Source of the DNA: Bradysia coprophila
Lineage: Eukaryota; Arthropoda; Insecta; Diptera; Sciaridae
Reading direction: 5' to 3'
Assembly: GCF_014529535.1 (NCBI RefSeq)
Contig: NC_050735.1
Location: 1,674,001-1,738,000 of the forward strand
DNA: 64,000 bases
This document shows, one piece after another, positions 1 through 12,342 of the stretch. The notes below the pieces were generated by a model that searched no databases, was not told where the DNA came from, and was given only the letters and a program-made list of their open reading frames with translations. Made by a program: the position numbers and the translations under genes. Position 1 is the first letter of the stretch. The number at the start of each line of letters is the position of its first letter.

Positions 1-3000
1 CATTGTAGACCATTTCGTTTATTAGAACGGCTCGAATGAATTCGCCAACTGTTGTTTTGATGGTAGCGCGGCATGAGTTGGTTTTGGTGACGATATCAAA
101 CGAAACCGGTTGACTCGAGTCGTTAAAGTCAATGCCCAATGTTCCTTGTACCGTTGCCCTCGGTGGTAGGGCCGATATTGCAGCGAATTCATTCAATTGC
201 ATGCCAGGAGACAGTGTCTTCTCGCCGATTTTAATATCTTCGATGACATCGTTTGAATGATTTGTAAAAAGAAGCTCGATGGAAACCATTGTAGACGAAA
301 ATAGATGCGGAGCACGCGTGAATCTATGCGTAACTCCAAGGCCATAACCATTCACTTTGTTAATCAGTTCGGTGCTGTTTACAGGTATGTGATTCGGACC
401 GACCAGCTCGATCCTTTTCGATGGAGTGGAAGTGTTTTGTGTCATTGGTGTCAAAAATCCACCAAGTGACGGGGTCATAACTGGACCAGCCGGTGTTATA
501 TCGCTCAGATCCAGCAGTAAATCTAAATTACTTTTCTCAGGCTTTGCACCGTTTCCTTGGATGGTTTGCGATTTTGGTGCATGGTTTGTTATTTTCTTAA
601 CATTTTCACCATCTGATGAGGAAGCATCGTCGTCATCGCTATCTGATTCGCTGCTGGAAGAATCATCTGAGTCACTGCTGTCACTGTCACTATCCTCCGT
701 TTCCTCGGACGAACTCTTTTTCCCTCTGGTAGATGCTTCATGTTTATCATGCGTTCCATTCTCGCCAGTCGACTCACTCTCGCTATCACTTGCGTCCGAA
801 TCACTGCTATACTCCGACGAGCTCTTTTCACTCTCCGAGTAGAATGATTTTGACTTAGCTTTAGCTGCTGCTTTCGACTGTTTGCTGGTCATGCGTACAG
901 GCTCATCAACTGCCGGTGCTTCAACGGGAGATTCAACATTTCTGACCGATGAGTCGGGTGCCACTTCCGGAAATAGCGGGATGTCATTGTAACCATTCGC
1001 CTTCATATTCAAATAGTGCGACAACGATCCCAGTTGATATTGTTCACGCCCCTGGTATTTACTTTCCAACAACGGTGCTGGTTTTGTAGCCAAAAATATT
1101 TTTTTAGCATTCCGAGACAGGATTGTCGGTTGTCCACTAGCCGGAAAAATGAATTGTTTCAGAAAGCGTGCACGGTCGCGAATGTCATAGTTCTGATCGT
1201 AACGTGCCAAATTGAAGATGTACTGACACAGCAGTTCAGTTTGGATAGCATTAGTGAGGTACAACTTGACCGCCAGGTTCAACACTTGCAATTTCACAAT
1301 GTCCTCCTAAATGAAAAACGAAGGGTAAGTCTTTGGTACGGGGGCAAAAACGTGCAAGAGTTCTCAGACATACCTCGTCAGTGAATGTTTTAGCCAATTT
1401 ACGAAGGACATCCGGTGCGATTTTCGGAACTTTTTCGTTGTATTCACCGATCAACCACAAAATAGACGCTCGAGCAGCAGGGACTGCTATAAAGTCCAAG
1501 AGTTTCGCCATTTGAGAGATGATTTCGAAGTGATCGGCAGCTTGAGTTTGTAACAATTTCTTGATGACAACAACACTCTCAGCAACGACATATTCTGTAA
1601 CAAAAATGTTAAAAAAAAATCTCAGTGCAAGACGATGCAACTCAAACGTTAAGAAATTCTAGCGTACCATCACGATTGGATAATAGGTGTACCAATCCAC
1701 TCAAACATGTCTCAGTAACCTCCTTGATGGATCCAGCACATCGTCCAATTGCCTGTATAGTTGCAGCAACGAATTCCTTGTCACTGCTGCTAATGTACGT
1801 TTGAAATTCCCTCAAAATGATCGAAATGCTGGTCTCCGTTGCCAAATTGGTCAAAATATCCAATTTCAGCAATTTAATGTGCGTTGGATCGCTGGTTCGC
1901 ACAAAGAAAGATTTCAAATAAGGCTCGAAAATTGACTTTCGTTGGGTAGACATCGAGGCAATGCAAGTCAATACGACACTTTGCACTTCCTTGTAGCTTC
2001 GCAACAAACGGATTAGTGCCTTTGCGACCACATCTACTTCTGTTCTGGGTGCAATATGATGGTACAGTTGTGCAACAGTCATAACGACCGATGCGTTGCG
2101 ACTCTGCAACAAAGGCTTCGTCTGCCGCAGCAATAAACGATGATCCGAGTCAAGTGTGTAAGACGACTTCTTCGGCGATTTGGACGATTTTGATGTTGAA
2201 TTGTCCGATTCGGACGATGTTTCGTCGTAGAATGGTTTATTTTGCTCTTCTTCCTCGAGGTAGTCTATATTCGGATCGGTAAACTGGGTGCGGGCGTATC
2301 GCGTCAGCATATTTATGATGATAATTTGACCCCATTCATCAACGTCCACCAATAAATTGCACAGTTTTCGATAGTTTTTATGGATCAGATCCACTCGTTC
2401 CGGACACACTTCTTCAAATGCCATCACGGCCGATCCGACAACCAATGTGCTGCGGTCTGAGAGCAATTTCTCGATGACAGAAATTAGTTCGTCCTTCTGT
2501 TCGGCATCTAAACTGAACAGCTTGGGTATAGCGTGCGCTGCAGTCTTTCGAACGTACGGACTCATGTCGGATGCTGAATCGCGGATCGCTAGCATTACGA
2601 TCGGTACAATCATTGAAACTCGTATGCTTGATAGCACTCGCAACGCTCCAGCCCGTATCAACTGATTCGGGTCCTTCAAGGCTCGTTGAAATGTCGATAT
2701 AGATAAAAGAGCCAGATCCTGTTGCTCTTCAGCATATCGTACTAGGTAGACGTACACTAGTTTCTTGACCTCAATATTCTTGGAAACAACATTCTTGACA
2801 ACAGCTGGAAATAGATCAGACGCATCACGTCCCTTGGCTACCATACCAATGATTCGTTTCATGGCCTCCAACTTTAAACTGTCTTTATTACCGTCTAACA
2901 TTTGCTTTAGATCGTCGTGCCTGCGAAAATAATCCATAATCAGCGAACTAGTAGCTAAGAAATGCTTCATAGTGGTGACAAATGAACTGGTAAAGTGGGG

Positions 3001-3197
3001 CGTTATAGCAAATCATTTCACCCCACCGAACTCTACATTACCCGAGTTTTCTTTGACATTTACACTTACTTCTTATAGTCAGCATGGAAAAAGCCTCCGC
3101 TGGCTGGATCTCCAGCATATTCCACACCAACATCAATTCCCGAATTCCCATAGGAATTCAGCGCACCAACACTCACTGTCGATCCCGACGACAACAT
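1..3197 (-). CDS. rb: AP-3 complex subunit beta, partial (3' end off window)
   Basis: Large beta subunit of the AP-3 adaptor, which sorts cargo from endosomes to lysosomes and pigment granules. Exons on the minus strand are 3197-3070, 2920-1668, 1594-1374 and 1306-1; all junctions are GT-AG and in phase, giving 969 residues so far. Exon 1 encodes [20 protein letters not shown] and ends in KK, joining to HDDLKQML, a hallmark of the family. The adaptin HEAT-repeat trunk follows (SNIRVS-like and NRDEYVVAES blocks very close to animal AP3B), then an acidic serine-rich hinge at about 900-490 and the start of the ear domain (KTLSPGM, LGIDFND). The family usually runs to about 1,090-1,160 residues, so perhaps 120-190 are missing to the left. 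An ATG at 2970 looks like a start but lies in intron 1. Identification is firm; exon 1 is strongly supported by phase and fit. Confidence 0.96.
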
Positions 3198-3513
3198 TTT
3201 CGTTACTTCGATTGCAAAAATCTTAATTATTCTTGTTAATCGAATTACTGAAAAGAAATTGGGGCAATTGAACTACGCTGACCTTTACAAAAAAAAATAG
3301 AAATTGTTTGCAAAAGAAAAATGAAACCTTTGAGCAGCAGTAGATTATTGAGTTTGACACACGTCATCCCACACACCGATGATATCCACAGAGGAGTGTG
3401 TTCAATACTAAATTTATGTGAACCAAATGGAGAGAGCAACCACCGGTTGTAGTACGATGACAGACAATAAATGTGTTACAAACCCAGATTTTGAAAGAAC
3501 AGGTTAAGACCAA

Positions 3514-4052
3514 AGTTCTGAAAGGACATGTTAAGACAACTACGAAGGCGGCTGACACCAAATTTTATAAAAAGATAGTGTGAGAAATCAACTTGAAGAA
3601 AATATTTTTCTCGAAAATTCAGAATTTTGTTTTTGTTAAGTTCCATTTTACATATAAACTTCGAAGCCGTTGACGCAAGTGTGTGTCACCGCCTTCGTGA
3701 TTAACTCAGAGTTGTCTTAACCTGTTCTTTCAGAATTTTGGTTAAGACAACTCTAAGTTGAGCACGAAAAATGCAACTCAACAAAAACAAAATTCTGAAT
3801 TTTCCAAGAAAATATGTTGACTTCGTCGGTCATTTTCGACCACTATAAACAAACGTTGTTCCTAATTTACTCGATTCCAGAACTCGCATACGGCTCGTGC
3901 TGGAAAGCTCTCGTTCGCTAAAAAAGCCTCTTAGCATGCCTGAGGAAAAAACTATTTTTTAAGTTGATTCCTCACACTATCTGTAGTGAGTGCATTTATA
4001 AAATTTGGTGTCACCCGCCTCCGTAATTGTCTTAACCTGTTCTTTCAGAACC
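3514..4052. repeat. Foldback/MITE-like element with nested inverted repeats
   Basis: The outer arms are 3514-3594 and 3961-4052, imperfect reverse complements sharing blocks such as GACACCAAATTTTATAAA and ATAGTGTGAG. Inside lies a second inverted pair, about 3590-3645 against 3769-3828, around AATTCAGAATTTTGTTTTTG, and within that a smaller hairpin around GTTGTCTTAA. There is no transposase reading frame, which fits a non-autonomous element. Parts of the inner unit recur at 4165-4325 and, inverted, at 15826-15930. Confidence 0.75.
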
Positions 4053-4164
4053 TTGTTACAAACATCAATCTATAGATATAATTTACGGTGGACCAAACCC
4101 GTGTCGGTGTAATTTTTATGTTGTGATAAATTAAGATTGGCTCGTTCGGGCCAATCACGAAGGC

Positions 4165-4325
4165 GGGTGAAGAACTTGAAGAAAATATTTTTCTCGAAAA
4201 TTCAGAATTTTGTTTTTGTTAAGTTTCATTTTACATATAAACTTCGAAGCCGTTGACGCAATTGTGTGTCACCGCCTTCGTGATCAACTCAGAGTTGTCT
4301 TAACCTGTTCTTTCAGAACCTTGGC
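4165..4325. repeat. Second copy of the 3.6-kb repeat unit
   Basis: This 160-base stretch is nearly identical to 3585-3735, running from a GAAGAAAATATTTTTCTCG block through TTCGAAGCCGTTGACGCA to AACCTGTTCTTTCAGAA. The same unit is found inverted at 15826-15930. It is a dispersed, non-coding repeat. A conceptual frame through it is shared by the copies but starts at TTG and has no known homology, so it is not called as a gene. Confidence 0.8.
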
Positions 4326-4685
4326 TGGAAGCATGAGGTTTCGGTGGGTTTTGAAATTACATTTCGTCACAAAATTTCATTCGACTTGGATTTTCTGTTC
4401 TGTCCATCCAGTGGCTGAAGCTGAATGCCCATAACAATTTTTTTTTTTGCTGGAGCACCGAGTACATCACCGGCACCACAAGTATAAAACATTTCATTTA
4501 AGAAGCATGTTCAGCAAATAAAAAGAAGAAAACAATGTCAGATTGAGGTTCTGCGGCGGTTCAGAAGTTTCGAAAGTTTGAGCCACCCTAATGCAATACC
4601 GATACGATATCAATGTCAAATAAAAATTTTTTTGAATCGTTTATGTCAAATCAGTGAAATTTTTGTTTATAGAAAGCCAAGCGAA

Positions 4686-7409
4686 ATGGCAGGCAATTTT
4701 TGGCAAAGTTCTCACCATCAACAATGGATATTGGACAAACCAGATTTGGTACGAGTTAGACAATACGACCTGCAATTTCTCACGGAAGATGAATACCAAA
4801 AATTGTTCATTTTTTTCGCTAATTTAACACAAGTGCTCGGCGAACAATTGAAATTACGCCAGCAAGTCATAGCCACATCGATTGTTTATTTCAAGCGATT
4901 CTATGCGAGAAATTCATTGAAAAATATCGATCCGTTGCTTCTGGTGCCTACTTGCATTTTCCTCTCATCCAAAGTGGAAGAATTTGGTGTTATTTCCAAT
5001 AATCGACTGATAACAACGTGTCAGACTGTGATAAAAACGAAATTCGGCTACGCGTACTCACAGGAATTTCCATACCGAATCAATCACATTTTGGAATGCG
5101 AATTTTACTTACTCGAAAATCTGGACTGCTGTTTGATCGTCTATCAACCGTATCGGCCGTTGTTGCAGTTAATTGCCGATATTGGACAGGAAGATCAATT
5201 GCTCACGTTAACATGGAGAATCATCAATGACTCATTGCGCACGGACGTTGGATTATTGTATCCACCATATCAGGTAAAGTTATTTGAAGTTATTGAATTG
5301 AAAACTGAGAGAGTCTCCTATAGATGCAAGTAGCTTCTCGCTGTATATTTTGCACACAACGGACATGACGAGCATCACACGTGTATCGGAATTTTCTCTG
5401 TGGTATAGAGGTTTCCCCTGTTTTTCCAACAATTCGCTCATGATGAAGGAAACAATAATCTCAGACTCTACAATTGCACTGAAAAATCAACGACATGAAC
5501 TCAGGAAGTCGTCATTGCTGCTCACTTTATTAACATTACGTACAAGGAATATTCCCTTCCACAAAATGTTATTGACTTCAGAAAGTTGTCGGTTCTCGTG
5601 TTCTCCAATTTTTAGTGCAATCACTCTACAATGTCCACGGATTGAATTTGGCTTAAACTCGACAGTCACCAGGTCCTAACACTTCGCGATTCCAGTCCCT
5701 GAATCGGGGTTGCAAAAGATGTGTAACCTTGTTTTGCAATCCCACACTGAATTTCTAAAATTTCTTCAGCAAATATGAACGATTACTCAAGCATGCAGCC
5801 GTCACCCTCGAATTATTTTTAGAAAACATTTCGTCTCCGTCCTACATGCTAGGTCAAGTCTCAGACATCGTTCGTCGAAAAAAACATAGCTAACGCCGAC
5901 CCGTACGAAACACCTATTCGTATCAAAAGTCTTTAATGTGAAACTCTTCATTTCTCTTACTTCATTTTCTTCTCTGCTGAAAAACTATTCTCCCTTTAAA
6001 ATCACTTACATTATCCACTCTTTGCCTTGTTATCATATACAACTAAATTGCCGGAGGCAATATAGACAGCCCCGTACGAAGACAAATTTCATAAATTCCT
6101 ATTTAAACAGCTATACCGCTATATTTAACTATATTTCACTATAAATAAACATTTCACAGATAAATATATGCTATTATATAGCTCTATATGCCTGTATATA
6201 GCTCAATATAGCTGTATATAGGTATATATAGATGTCCGTATATGGAATCCCTTGAAACCCCACACACATAACAAATTATTTCCATGTTAACAGAAACTCT
6301 CTAAGTATCATTTTTCCCAAGATATTTCTATTTTACTAAAATCCAATATGGCCGCCGGCAGCCATTTTGTTAGGAGACCGGAAATAGTACCGACGCTTTA
6401 CATTCGTTAATACCTTTCAAACAAAAAAAAATTCATGAAATTCGGTCAAAATTTACTCGAGATATTGTCAAAATACACCACGTTCACTGTACTTCCGAGT
6501 AGCCAGATAAGAGCTCACTCCAAGAGACCTAGCTCACGCTCCGGAGAACATAATTTCATAAAAAAAAAATTTCCTGATTGGTACGGTCAATACCTATCTA
6601 ATAAATCTAAAACAGACGAAATATGTTCAAATGTGGCCGACCTACAAGCAAAAACTGCTTGCCGCCCTGTGCCTGTTCCACACCAAGGGGTCTAACTCAC
6701 GAGTCGGTCATCCGATTTCCATAAACTTTTTTTTTGTCGATCGGTATTGTAAATACCTTTTATTTGACGTATCACTTACAAGTTTAACGTTTAAATGTCC
6801 GGAGATATCTTCGAAAAACCGTAAAGCACTTATTGGGCCACAGCTCGGGAGGGGTCGAACCAAAATCACTCATCTTCGAACTTAGCCTGTCTTTTGACAT
6901 TACCAAACGGGAAAAAAGAGAATTTTCAAAATCGGATGCGTTTTACTCAAGTTATCGTGCAGACAGACAGACTGACAGACAGACGGACATTTTTTTCGCG
7001 GATTTGGCATCTCTAGACAACCACAATAGGTTTCCCCTTACTCAGGGAGTCCAATTCGACGTGTTACAAACGTATGCGTAAACCTATAAGACCCCAGTAC
7101 TTCGTACGGGTCTAAAAACTATTTTCTTTCCACTCATCAATGCCCTCAATAGCTCGTCACGTCATTCATTCAAATAATGTCCGTTTACTCCAACAGATTG
7201 CAATCGGATGCCTTCAAATAGCCTGCGTGATCCTGCAGAAGGAGTTGAAGGCCTGGTTCGCCGAACTCAACGTAGATATGGACAAAATCCAAGAGATTGC
7301 TCGCGCTATCATGAATTTGTACGAATTGTGGAAGGGCTACGACGAGAAAAAGGATATCCTGGAGCTGCTAGCTAAAATGCCAAAACCGAAACCGGCTCCA
7401 CAACGATGA
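4686..7409 (+). CDS. CycC: Cyclin C
   Basis: Regulatory subunit of CDK8 in the kinase module of the Mediator complex, acting in the nucleus on RNA polymerase II transcription. Two exons, 4686-5273 and 7197-7409, joined in phase 0 at a GTAAAG donor and CAACAG acceptor, give 266 residues, the usual length. The protein starts MAGNFWQSSH, the conserved Cyclin C N-terminus. The first cyclin fold includes LKLRQQVIATS and YFKRFYARNSLKNIDP; the second includes WFAELNVDMDKI and a C-terminal MPKPKPAP. The first ATG of the open frame, at 4578, is upstream and adds sequence absent from the family, so 4686 is chosen; its context (AAATGG) is also good. The gene is divergent from AP-3 beta and convergent with SIL1. 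Confidence 0.96.
5274..7196 (+). other. Repeat-rich intron of Cyclin C
   Basis: A 1.9 kb intron, far longer than others in this window. It holds a TATATAG-rich tract (about 6165-6240), a GACA microsatellite at 6961-6986, and a block from 5898 to 7112 bounded by a 12-base inverted repeat (GACCCGTACGAA on the left, its complement on the right). A related CCCGTACGAA motif occurs at 6070. No conserved protein is seen in any frame; open stretches there look like chance. Confidence 0.6.
5898..7112. mobile_element. Candidate transposable element insertion in the Cyclin C intron
   Basis: The block is bounded by the inverted 12-mers at 5898-5909 and 7101-7112. It contains the GACAGACAGACTGACAGACA stretch that often marks dispersed insect repeats, followed by a unique-looking 120-base 3' part. 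No clear target duplication and no transposase frame were found. The boundaries are tentative. Confidence 0.35.
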
Positions 7410-7710
7410 TGTCAATCGATACATTGAAAGTTAGCTTATAAGGACGTCGTAATATTGATAAAATACAAATGTTTACACGAACGAGAGAGTTTTCCGCATT
7501 TTGTTTGATTGATGGAACAGATTATCTTGGTAGCTGTGGTAACAATGGGAATAGATAAGAGCGAAAGCAAATGGACGGTTTTTTAGAGCAACATTATGTT
7601 AATGAAACAGCCGCACGTTTATTAATTTAGAATCAATTACCAGTATCACAAGTATGCTTCTTCCATGATTGAAAAATTGGTATACCAAACGCTGAACAAA
7701 TTTTCAAAAT
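7410..7710. other. Convergent 3' region of Cyclin C and SIL1
   Basis: Three hundred bases between two stop codons. A poly(A) signal for SIL1 is at 7618-7623 on the minus strand. I see no other gene or repeat. The two 3' untranslated regions may overlap. Confidence 0.6.
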
Positions 7711-9090
7711 TCAAAGTTCGTCATTGATCGCCCCGTGATCGGACCAAAATGTCTGTAAACGATCTAATTTCTCAACAATTCCATTCAGTTCGAAATTATC
7801 GAAATCGGTTCCATTTTTTTGCTGTTCGAAATTAGTTTTTATCGCCAGCAGTGTGTGTCGAAAAATTGAGCTCCCACTCCAGTGCGGTTCACAAACTTCT
7901 TTTGACAAAATAAGCACGTTTAACATGTCGTCCGCAATATACAAACTTTCCAAATAATCCTGACGATGGATCAGCATCAGATCAATCATAATCGTACAAT
8001 ATTCCGTTGTCACGAGTCTACTTTTAATATCGGTCGCTTGGTTGACCTTCGTTTTACTGGCACCCACATTTCCGGCTATCTCATCGTATTCCCGAATCAG
8101 ATCCGCCAGCAGCAACAAGCATTTCATTTTAATTTTATAATCAATCGGCTTACCGAGTAAATCAACCAGAATCTTCAGCCCGGGACTGCTCAACAACTCC
8201 GCTTGCGCCAATGGAAACTTTCTCAGCAATCCGCCGATGGCGAACATTAACGATGACAGTTCACTCGTACTGATGTTGGCTGATTGAGCCAGCATTTGGA
8301 ACAGAATCGAACCGACGTTTTTCTCGAATGCCGCAATTTGGCCTTTCGGATTGTTTTGCACCAATATTCCCAGCAATTTAACGGAATGAATTCTCAATTC
8401 GGGAACGGTTTGATTGCTGAGATTCGGCAGTATAATAGTGTCCAGTCCACCAGCTGTGACAAAATCATTTGCGTTGTCGATTTGATGGAGCAAATAATCC
8501 AAGTCTTCGAACAACGCTCGGTACTCGTTCAAATCCAATTTGTCTTCGATTGACTGATATTTCACGAGTAGATCAGACATCAGCTGAAAGTCGCTTTTGA
8601 TTTTCATGTTCATCTCCTCAAACTCTTCTTTGATGTTCTCGTAGGTTCTGAATTTTTTCGTTATTTCCTTCAGTTTCTCTTCCGAATATTCGAATCCTTC
8701 GTCCGGGATATTTTTGAGTGCATCTTTCAGTCGAGAGTGAGTGGAAGTAGGATCATCGTTCGGTCTTTCGGTGTCATCATGCGAAACCGCTGACATCATC
8801 AAGGCAGAATTTTTTTCCTCTGACCGATCTTCCGCATCCAATAATTTAGCTTCCTTTCTTCCCGTCTGTAAATTAATTCTTACATGTAGGCCAGCGGGTA
8901 TCGATTGTCCTGTGAATATTGTTTATTAAAATTAGATTTGTGTCCCTTGCCTTCCAACATTTATGATAAATTGTCTACCTTCATCAATTACCTTCCATTC
9001 ATTGGTAGGAACAAACACTTTTTTGTCTTTACCAGTCTCAGTTGTGGTGATTGAAGTGACTGTTAAAAGCAACAGTATTTCCAGCTTCAT
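7711..9090 (-). CDS. Sil1: SIL1, nucleotide exchange factor for the ER Hsp70 BiP
   Basis: SIL1 releases ADP from BiP in the endoplasmic reticulum lumen. Exons are 9090-8979 and 8909-7711 with a 69-base intron, joined in phase 1, giving 436 residues. Exon 1 begins MKLEILLLLTVTSITTTETG, a typical signal peptide, then VFVPTNEWKVIDEG; exon 2 continues GQSIPAGLHVRINLQTGRKE, the SIL1/HSPBP1 signature. An Armadillo-like helical core follows (PELRIHSVKLLGILVQNNP). The protein ends in NDEL, an ER-retention signal of the KDEL type. An 18-base GT...AG stretch inside the VRINLQTG codons mimics an intron but is coding. A poly(A) signal, complement of TTTATT, lies at 7618-7623. The gene is convergent with Cyclin C. 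Confidence 0.95.
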
Positions 9091-10477
9091 TCCGAGCTTT
9101 TAATACAATTTTAGGTTCTTTTTAACTAATTAGAACAGAGGACCACCAAAATACCGTCTATGAAAATACACGTCACTCGTTGAAGAAAACGTAAACAATA
9201 ACAACTTTGACACATGGCGATAAAAAAAAATCGCAGGGCTGGGGTAACTACCGTGGATTTTTTTTTTAGTTACACAGAGCATTCAGTTTTTTTTCTGAAT
9301 CTGATCTTCTGTGTATGTAGAGAGACCATGCATGGAAACAAGGTTATCTTCCCGGAAACCAATGGAAATTTCTCGGAACGGAAATCAAAAATTTAAAATT
9401 GATATTCCGCTCATACATTTCCCGGTGGTTTGTTCGTCGAATATTACATTTACCGGAAACACTTTTTTCCGAAATAAGCTGATTTGCGGGGTCAGGCATA
9501 ATGTCCATGCCAAAACCACCAGTGATAGCTAATGGACATGTAGTATAACATTCTGAAGCGACAGCCAACATCAAACGCCTCTGCCTTGGTAAGTCGCAGT
9601 CTGTAAACATATAATAGGACTATAAAGTGTGATTGCAAAGCATAATGGTAATGACGAAGGAAAGCACAAAATATAGTCAATGACCATTGGCTATGGCAGC
9701 TACAAAAATTATACTCAGCTGTGACTCAATACAAAAGTTGGCAAAAACGGTTCGAACTTCGAAGATTACTTTTCACAGCAAATTATAAACGGCGCAACGT
9801 TTTAAAACTTTCTGGAATTCCTATTTTTTCATAAGTCAAAAGATTTGTAAAGAAGCGTAGACTTCCAGATGTTTTCAAAAATTTTAAGCGAAAAATTAAG
9901 TTCAAAAATTAAAAGCCAAAGTCACGTTCATATTAGAATTAGTAGCAAACCCAATTGATGGTAAGGCTGTAAACTCCCCAACAGTCTATAGCCTCGATTG
10001 ATGGTTCTTTTGTTGTACAAAACGCTAAGTAGCGTGGTGCAATATGACAAAGTAATAGATTGTGGAATCGAGCACTATTTCACAGGCCTCTCAATGATTG
10101 ACACAGTCAGCAAGTCGGTCACATCTGTCACTTCACCGAACCATATTTTCAGGGACAATGTGATCGAAAATTTTAATTTCTTAACTGACTTATTTTTAAA
10201 TTTTAGAGCTCAAAAGACCGACTCATAGGCTGATATCTTTAATATTTGAAAAAAATAAAAAAAAATAAAATAGTGACGATAACAATTTCCACAATCTAAT
10301 GTTATAAAATACTGCATGCCCGATGCGAAAGTTGAACATTGCATAGCTGTTTGCCTCTTGTGAAAATGATCGATTACATGTGGTGTGTGGAATATTTTCA
10401 GTTCATTTTTAGGTCTTTTTTCCGTCCGTCCGTCCGTCCGTCTGTGTCACAAATCAAATGTGATTGATAAAAGTTAG

Positions 10478-11140
10478 AATTGCAATGCTACTATAAGCAA
10501 ACCAACACCAGGCAAATCAATTGTTATTTGTTATCTGGTAACCGATCGCTCATAGCAGACATTGCAATTTGAAAGTTTGGTAGTTGTTGGTAGTTGGACC
10601 CCCAAAATATTTAGCAGCAAAGATGTTTCTTACTCGAGAGACGCACACCGACTGACGAATTTACTCTGCCTGCTTGCCTATTTATAACTCAAATATTTGG
10701 TAGTTGACTACCACGGTGGTAAATTGCAATGCTACTATGAGCAAGCCAACACCAGGCAAATCAATTATTATTTGTTATCTGGTAACCGATCGCTCATAGC
10801 AGACATTGCAATTTGAAAGTTTGGTAGTTGTTGGTAGTTAGACCCCCAAACTATATAGCAGCAAAGATGCTTCTTACTCCAGAGACGCACACCGACTGAC
10901 GAAATTATTCGGCCTGCTAGTCTATTTATAAATCGAGTATTTGGTAGTTGACTACCAAAGTGGTAGTTGACTACCAACGTGGTAGTTGACTAATACGGAT
11001 GTTGTAGATATGTTTACTGTTTGAGAGCTGCACACCGACTGATGAAATTAATCGGCTCGCTTGCCTATTTATAATTCCAAAATTTGGTAGTTGAATACCA
11101 AAGTGGTAATTGAATGAGTACCAAGCTAGTAGTAAACCGA
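10478..11140. repeat. Tandem repeat with 244-bp period, about 2.5 copies
   Basis: The unit starting AATTGCAATGCTACTAT at 10478 recurs at 10722 with more than 90 percent identity by eye, including CACCAGGCAAATCAATT, AACCGATCGCTCATAGC and GCACACCGACTGACGAA. A shortened third unit runs from about 10990. Each unit ends in a TTGGTAGTTGACTACCA palindrome, and this end is itself amplified at the second junction (10940-10995). Confidence 0.85.
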
Positions 11141-12126
11141 AATTGAAAAAAAAAATGAAAAAAGACCTCACCAGGCTTCAGCCGGTCTATTCTTGTTTCA
11201 AATTTTATGTGAAATTTTGCATGTAAAACAGAATACTTTGGATGCTGCAACTGCAACGTAATTTATTAATACGGAAACTATTTTGTGATACTCGCAAACT
11301 TTCAGCAACTTGCTTCAGTAAGTGTTTTTCGGAAAGTGGAGTTGTATACCTCACATTCGGCTCTACACTTGTCAAAAAGACAATTTGTTGCTCATAAATA
11401 CACTTTGAAGTGTGCTTTTATCTCAAATTTATTACCTCATGTAATGAATTACTTTCACAGCATCCAATATAATGTAACCTAATATTACAAAACAAATGAT
11501 AAAAACTTGAAAAGTCCAGTTTTCGTGAGAATTTGGTTGATCCGAGGGCTAAGGCATTTTTATCCCGAATAAAAATTTGGAATCACGTACTGTGCTTTAC
11601 GTGATCAGGCAATGTAAATGCGTATTTCATATGAACTCAGCGTCATTTACTTTGCTGTGACACATAAATTGGTTAAATCGCTAGTTTAATTTAATGAACT
11701 TGAAACTGAAATTCTCTTGTTCTATTATTTTGCTATTTGCATATAAACCAACTCGACCAATTTATCTCGATTGTACACAACCTCGTACACAACGCTATAC
11801 TATTTTGTGCATCAATTGTGCAATTGAATTTATTTATATACTAGATAAAGAAGATTAGAAATAATTACGACCAGTTCCGCGGCTGTTAGAGGATTAAGGC
11901 CCACCACAGGTCAGCGTGAGGTTGAAACATATGAAATTAAATTTCACCTGACCTAACCTGAATTTTCATTTGTCATTTCATTTTTGACTATTAAACTCGA
12001 GGTTGCATGAGTAGATTAGCTGAAGCAAATTTTATTTCTATCATGATTCACCAACTCTTTAAGTTGTGAAACGACGAATTCAACAATACTTTTATTGTTA
12101 ATTGGCCATAATAAAAGATTTGATTT

Positions 12127-12200
12127 GTTTTGATTTTTGGTCCTATGCTGGCTGCATAATGCGTCAACAGTAAAACGTCTATAGGACCAAAAATCAAAAC
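12127..12200. repeat. Short inverted repeat (hairpin)
   Basis: GTTTTGATTTTTGGTCCTAT at 12127-12146 is mirrored exactly at 12181-12200, with a 34-base loop. It may be a tiny MITE remnant or a solo-terminal-repeat hairpin. No coding content. Confidence 0.7.
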
Positions 12201-12342
12201 TAATTGGAAGTTACGTACGGCAAAGAATCAAAATTCAACATAGTATAATAGAATGACAAAAAGAAAGTGGTGCAACAGAAAGCTTACAAAATTTAGCGAA
12301 TTATATCAAAAATGAAATTGAACTTAGAGGTATTACCTTAAT

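Larger units (their letters stand above)
3198..4685. other. Intergenic region between divergent AP-3 beta and Cyclin C, filled with repeats
   Basis: About 1.5 kb between two divergent start codons. No coding exon is recognised. Most of it, from 3480 to 4325, is occupied by nested inverted repeats described separately. The unique flanks of about 280 bases next to AP-3 beta and 250 bases next to Cyclin C are the likely promoter areas, but no specific core element can be named. Confidence 0.6.

Noticed and set aside
426-842. 138-codon serine-rich frame on the plus strand
   Set aside because: It is antisense to the acidic, serine-rich hinge of AP-3 beta, whose repetitive codons keep the opposite strand open.
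2921-2970. ATG at 2970 as the start of AP-3 beta
   Set aside because: The bases up to 2921 form the end of an intron with a good acceptor, and a real upstream exon restores the conserved N-terminus.
4210-4434. Open frame shared with the inverted copy at 15922-15800
   Set aside because: The shared part is a dispersed repeat, begins at TTG and shows no protein family; similarity is due to the repeat, not coding constraint.
8863-8886. Apparent micro-intron (GTAAGA...TTACAG) in SIL1 exon 2
   Set aside because: Removing it would delete the conserved VRINLQ residues; the stretch is coding.
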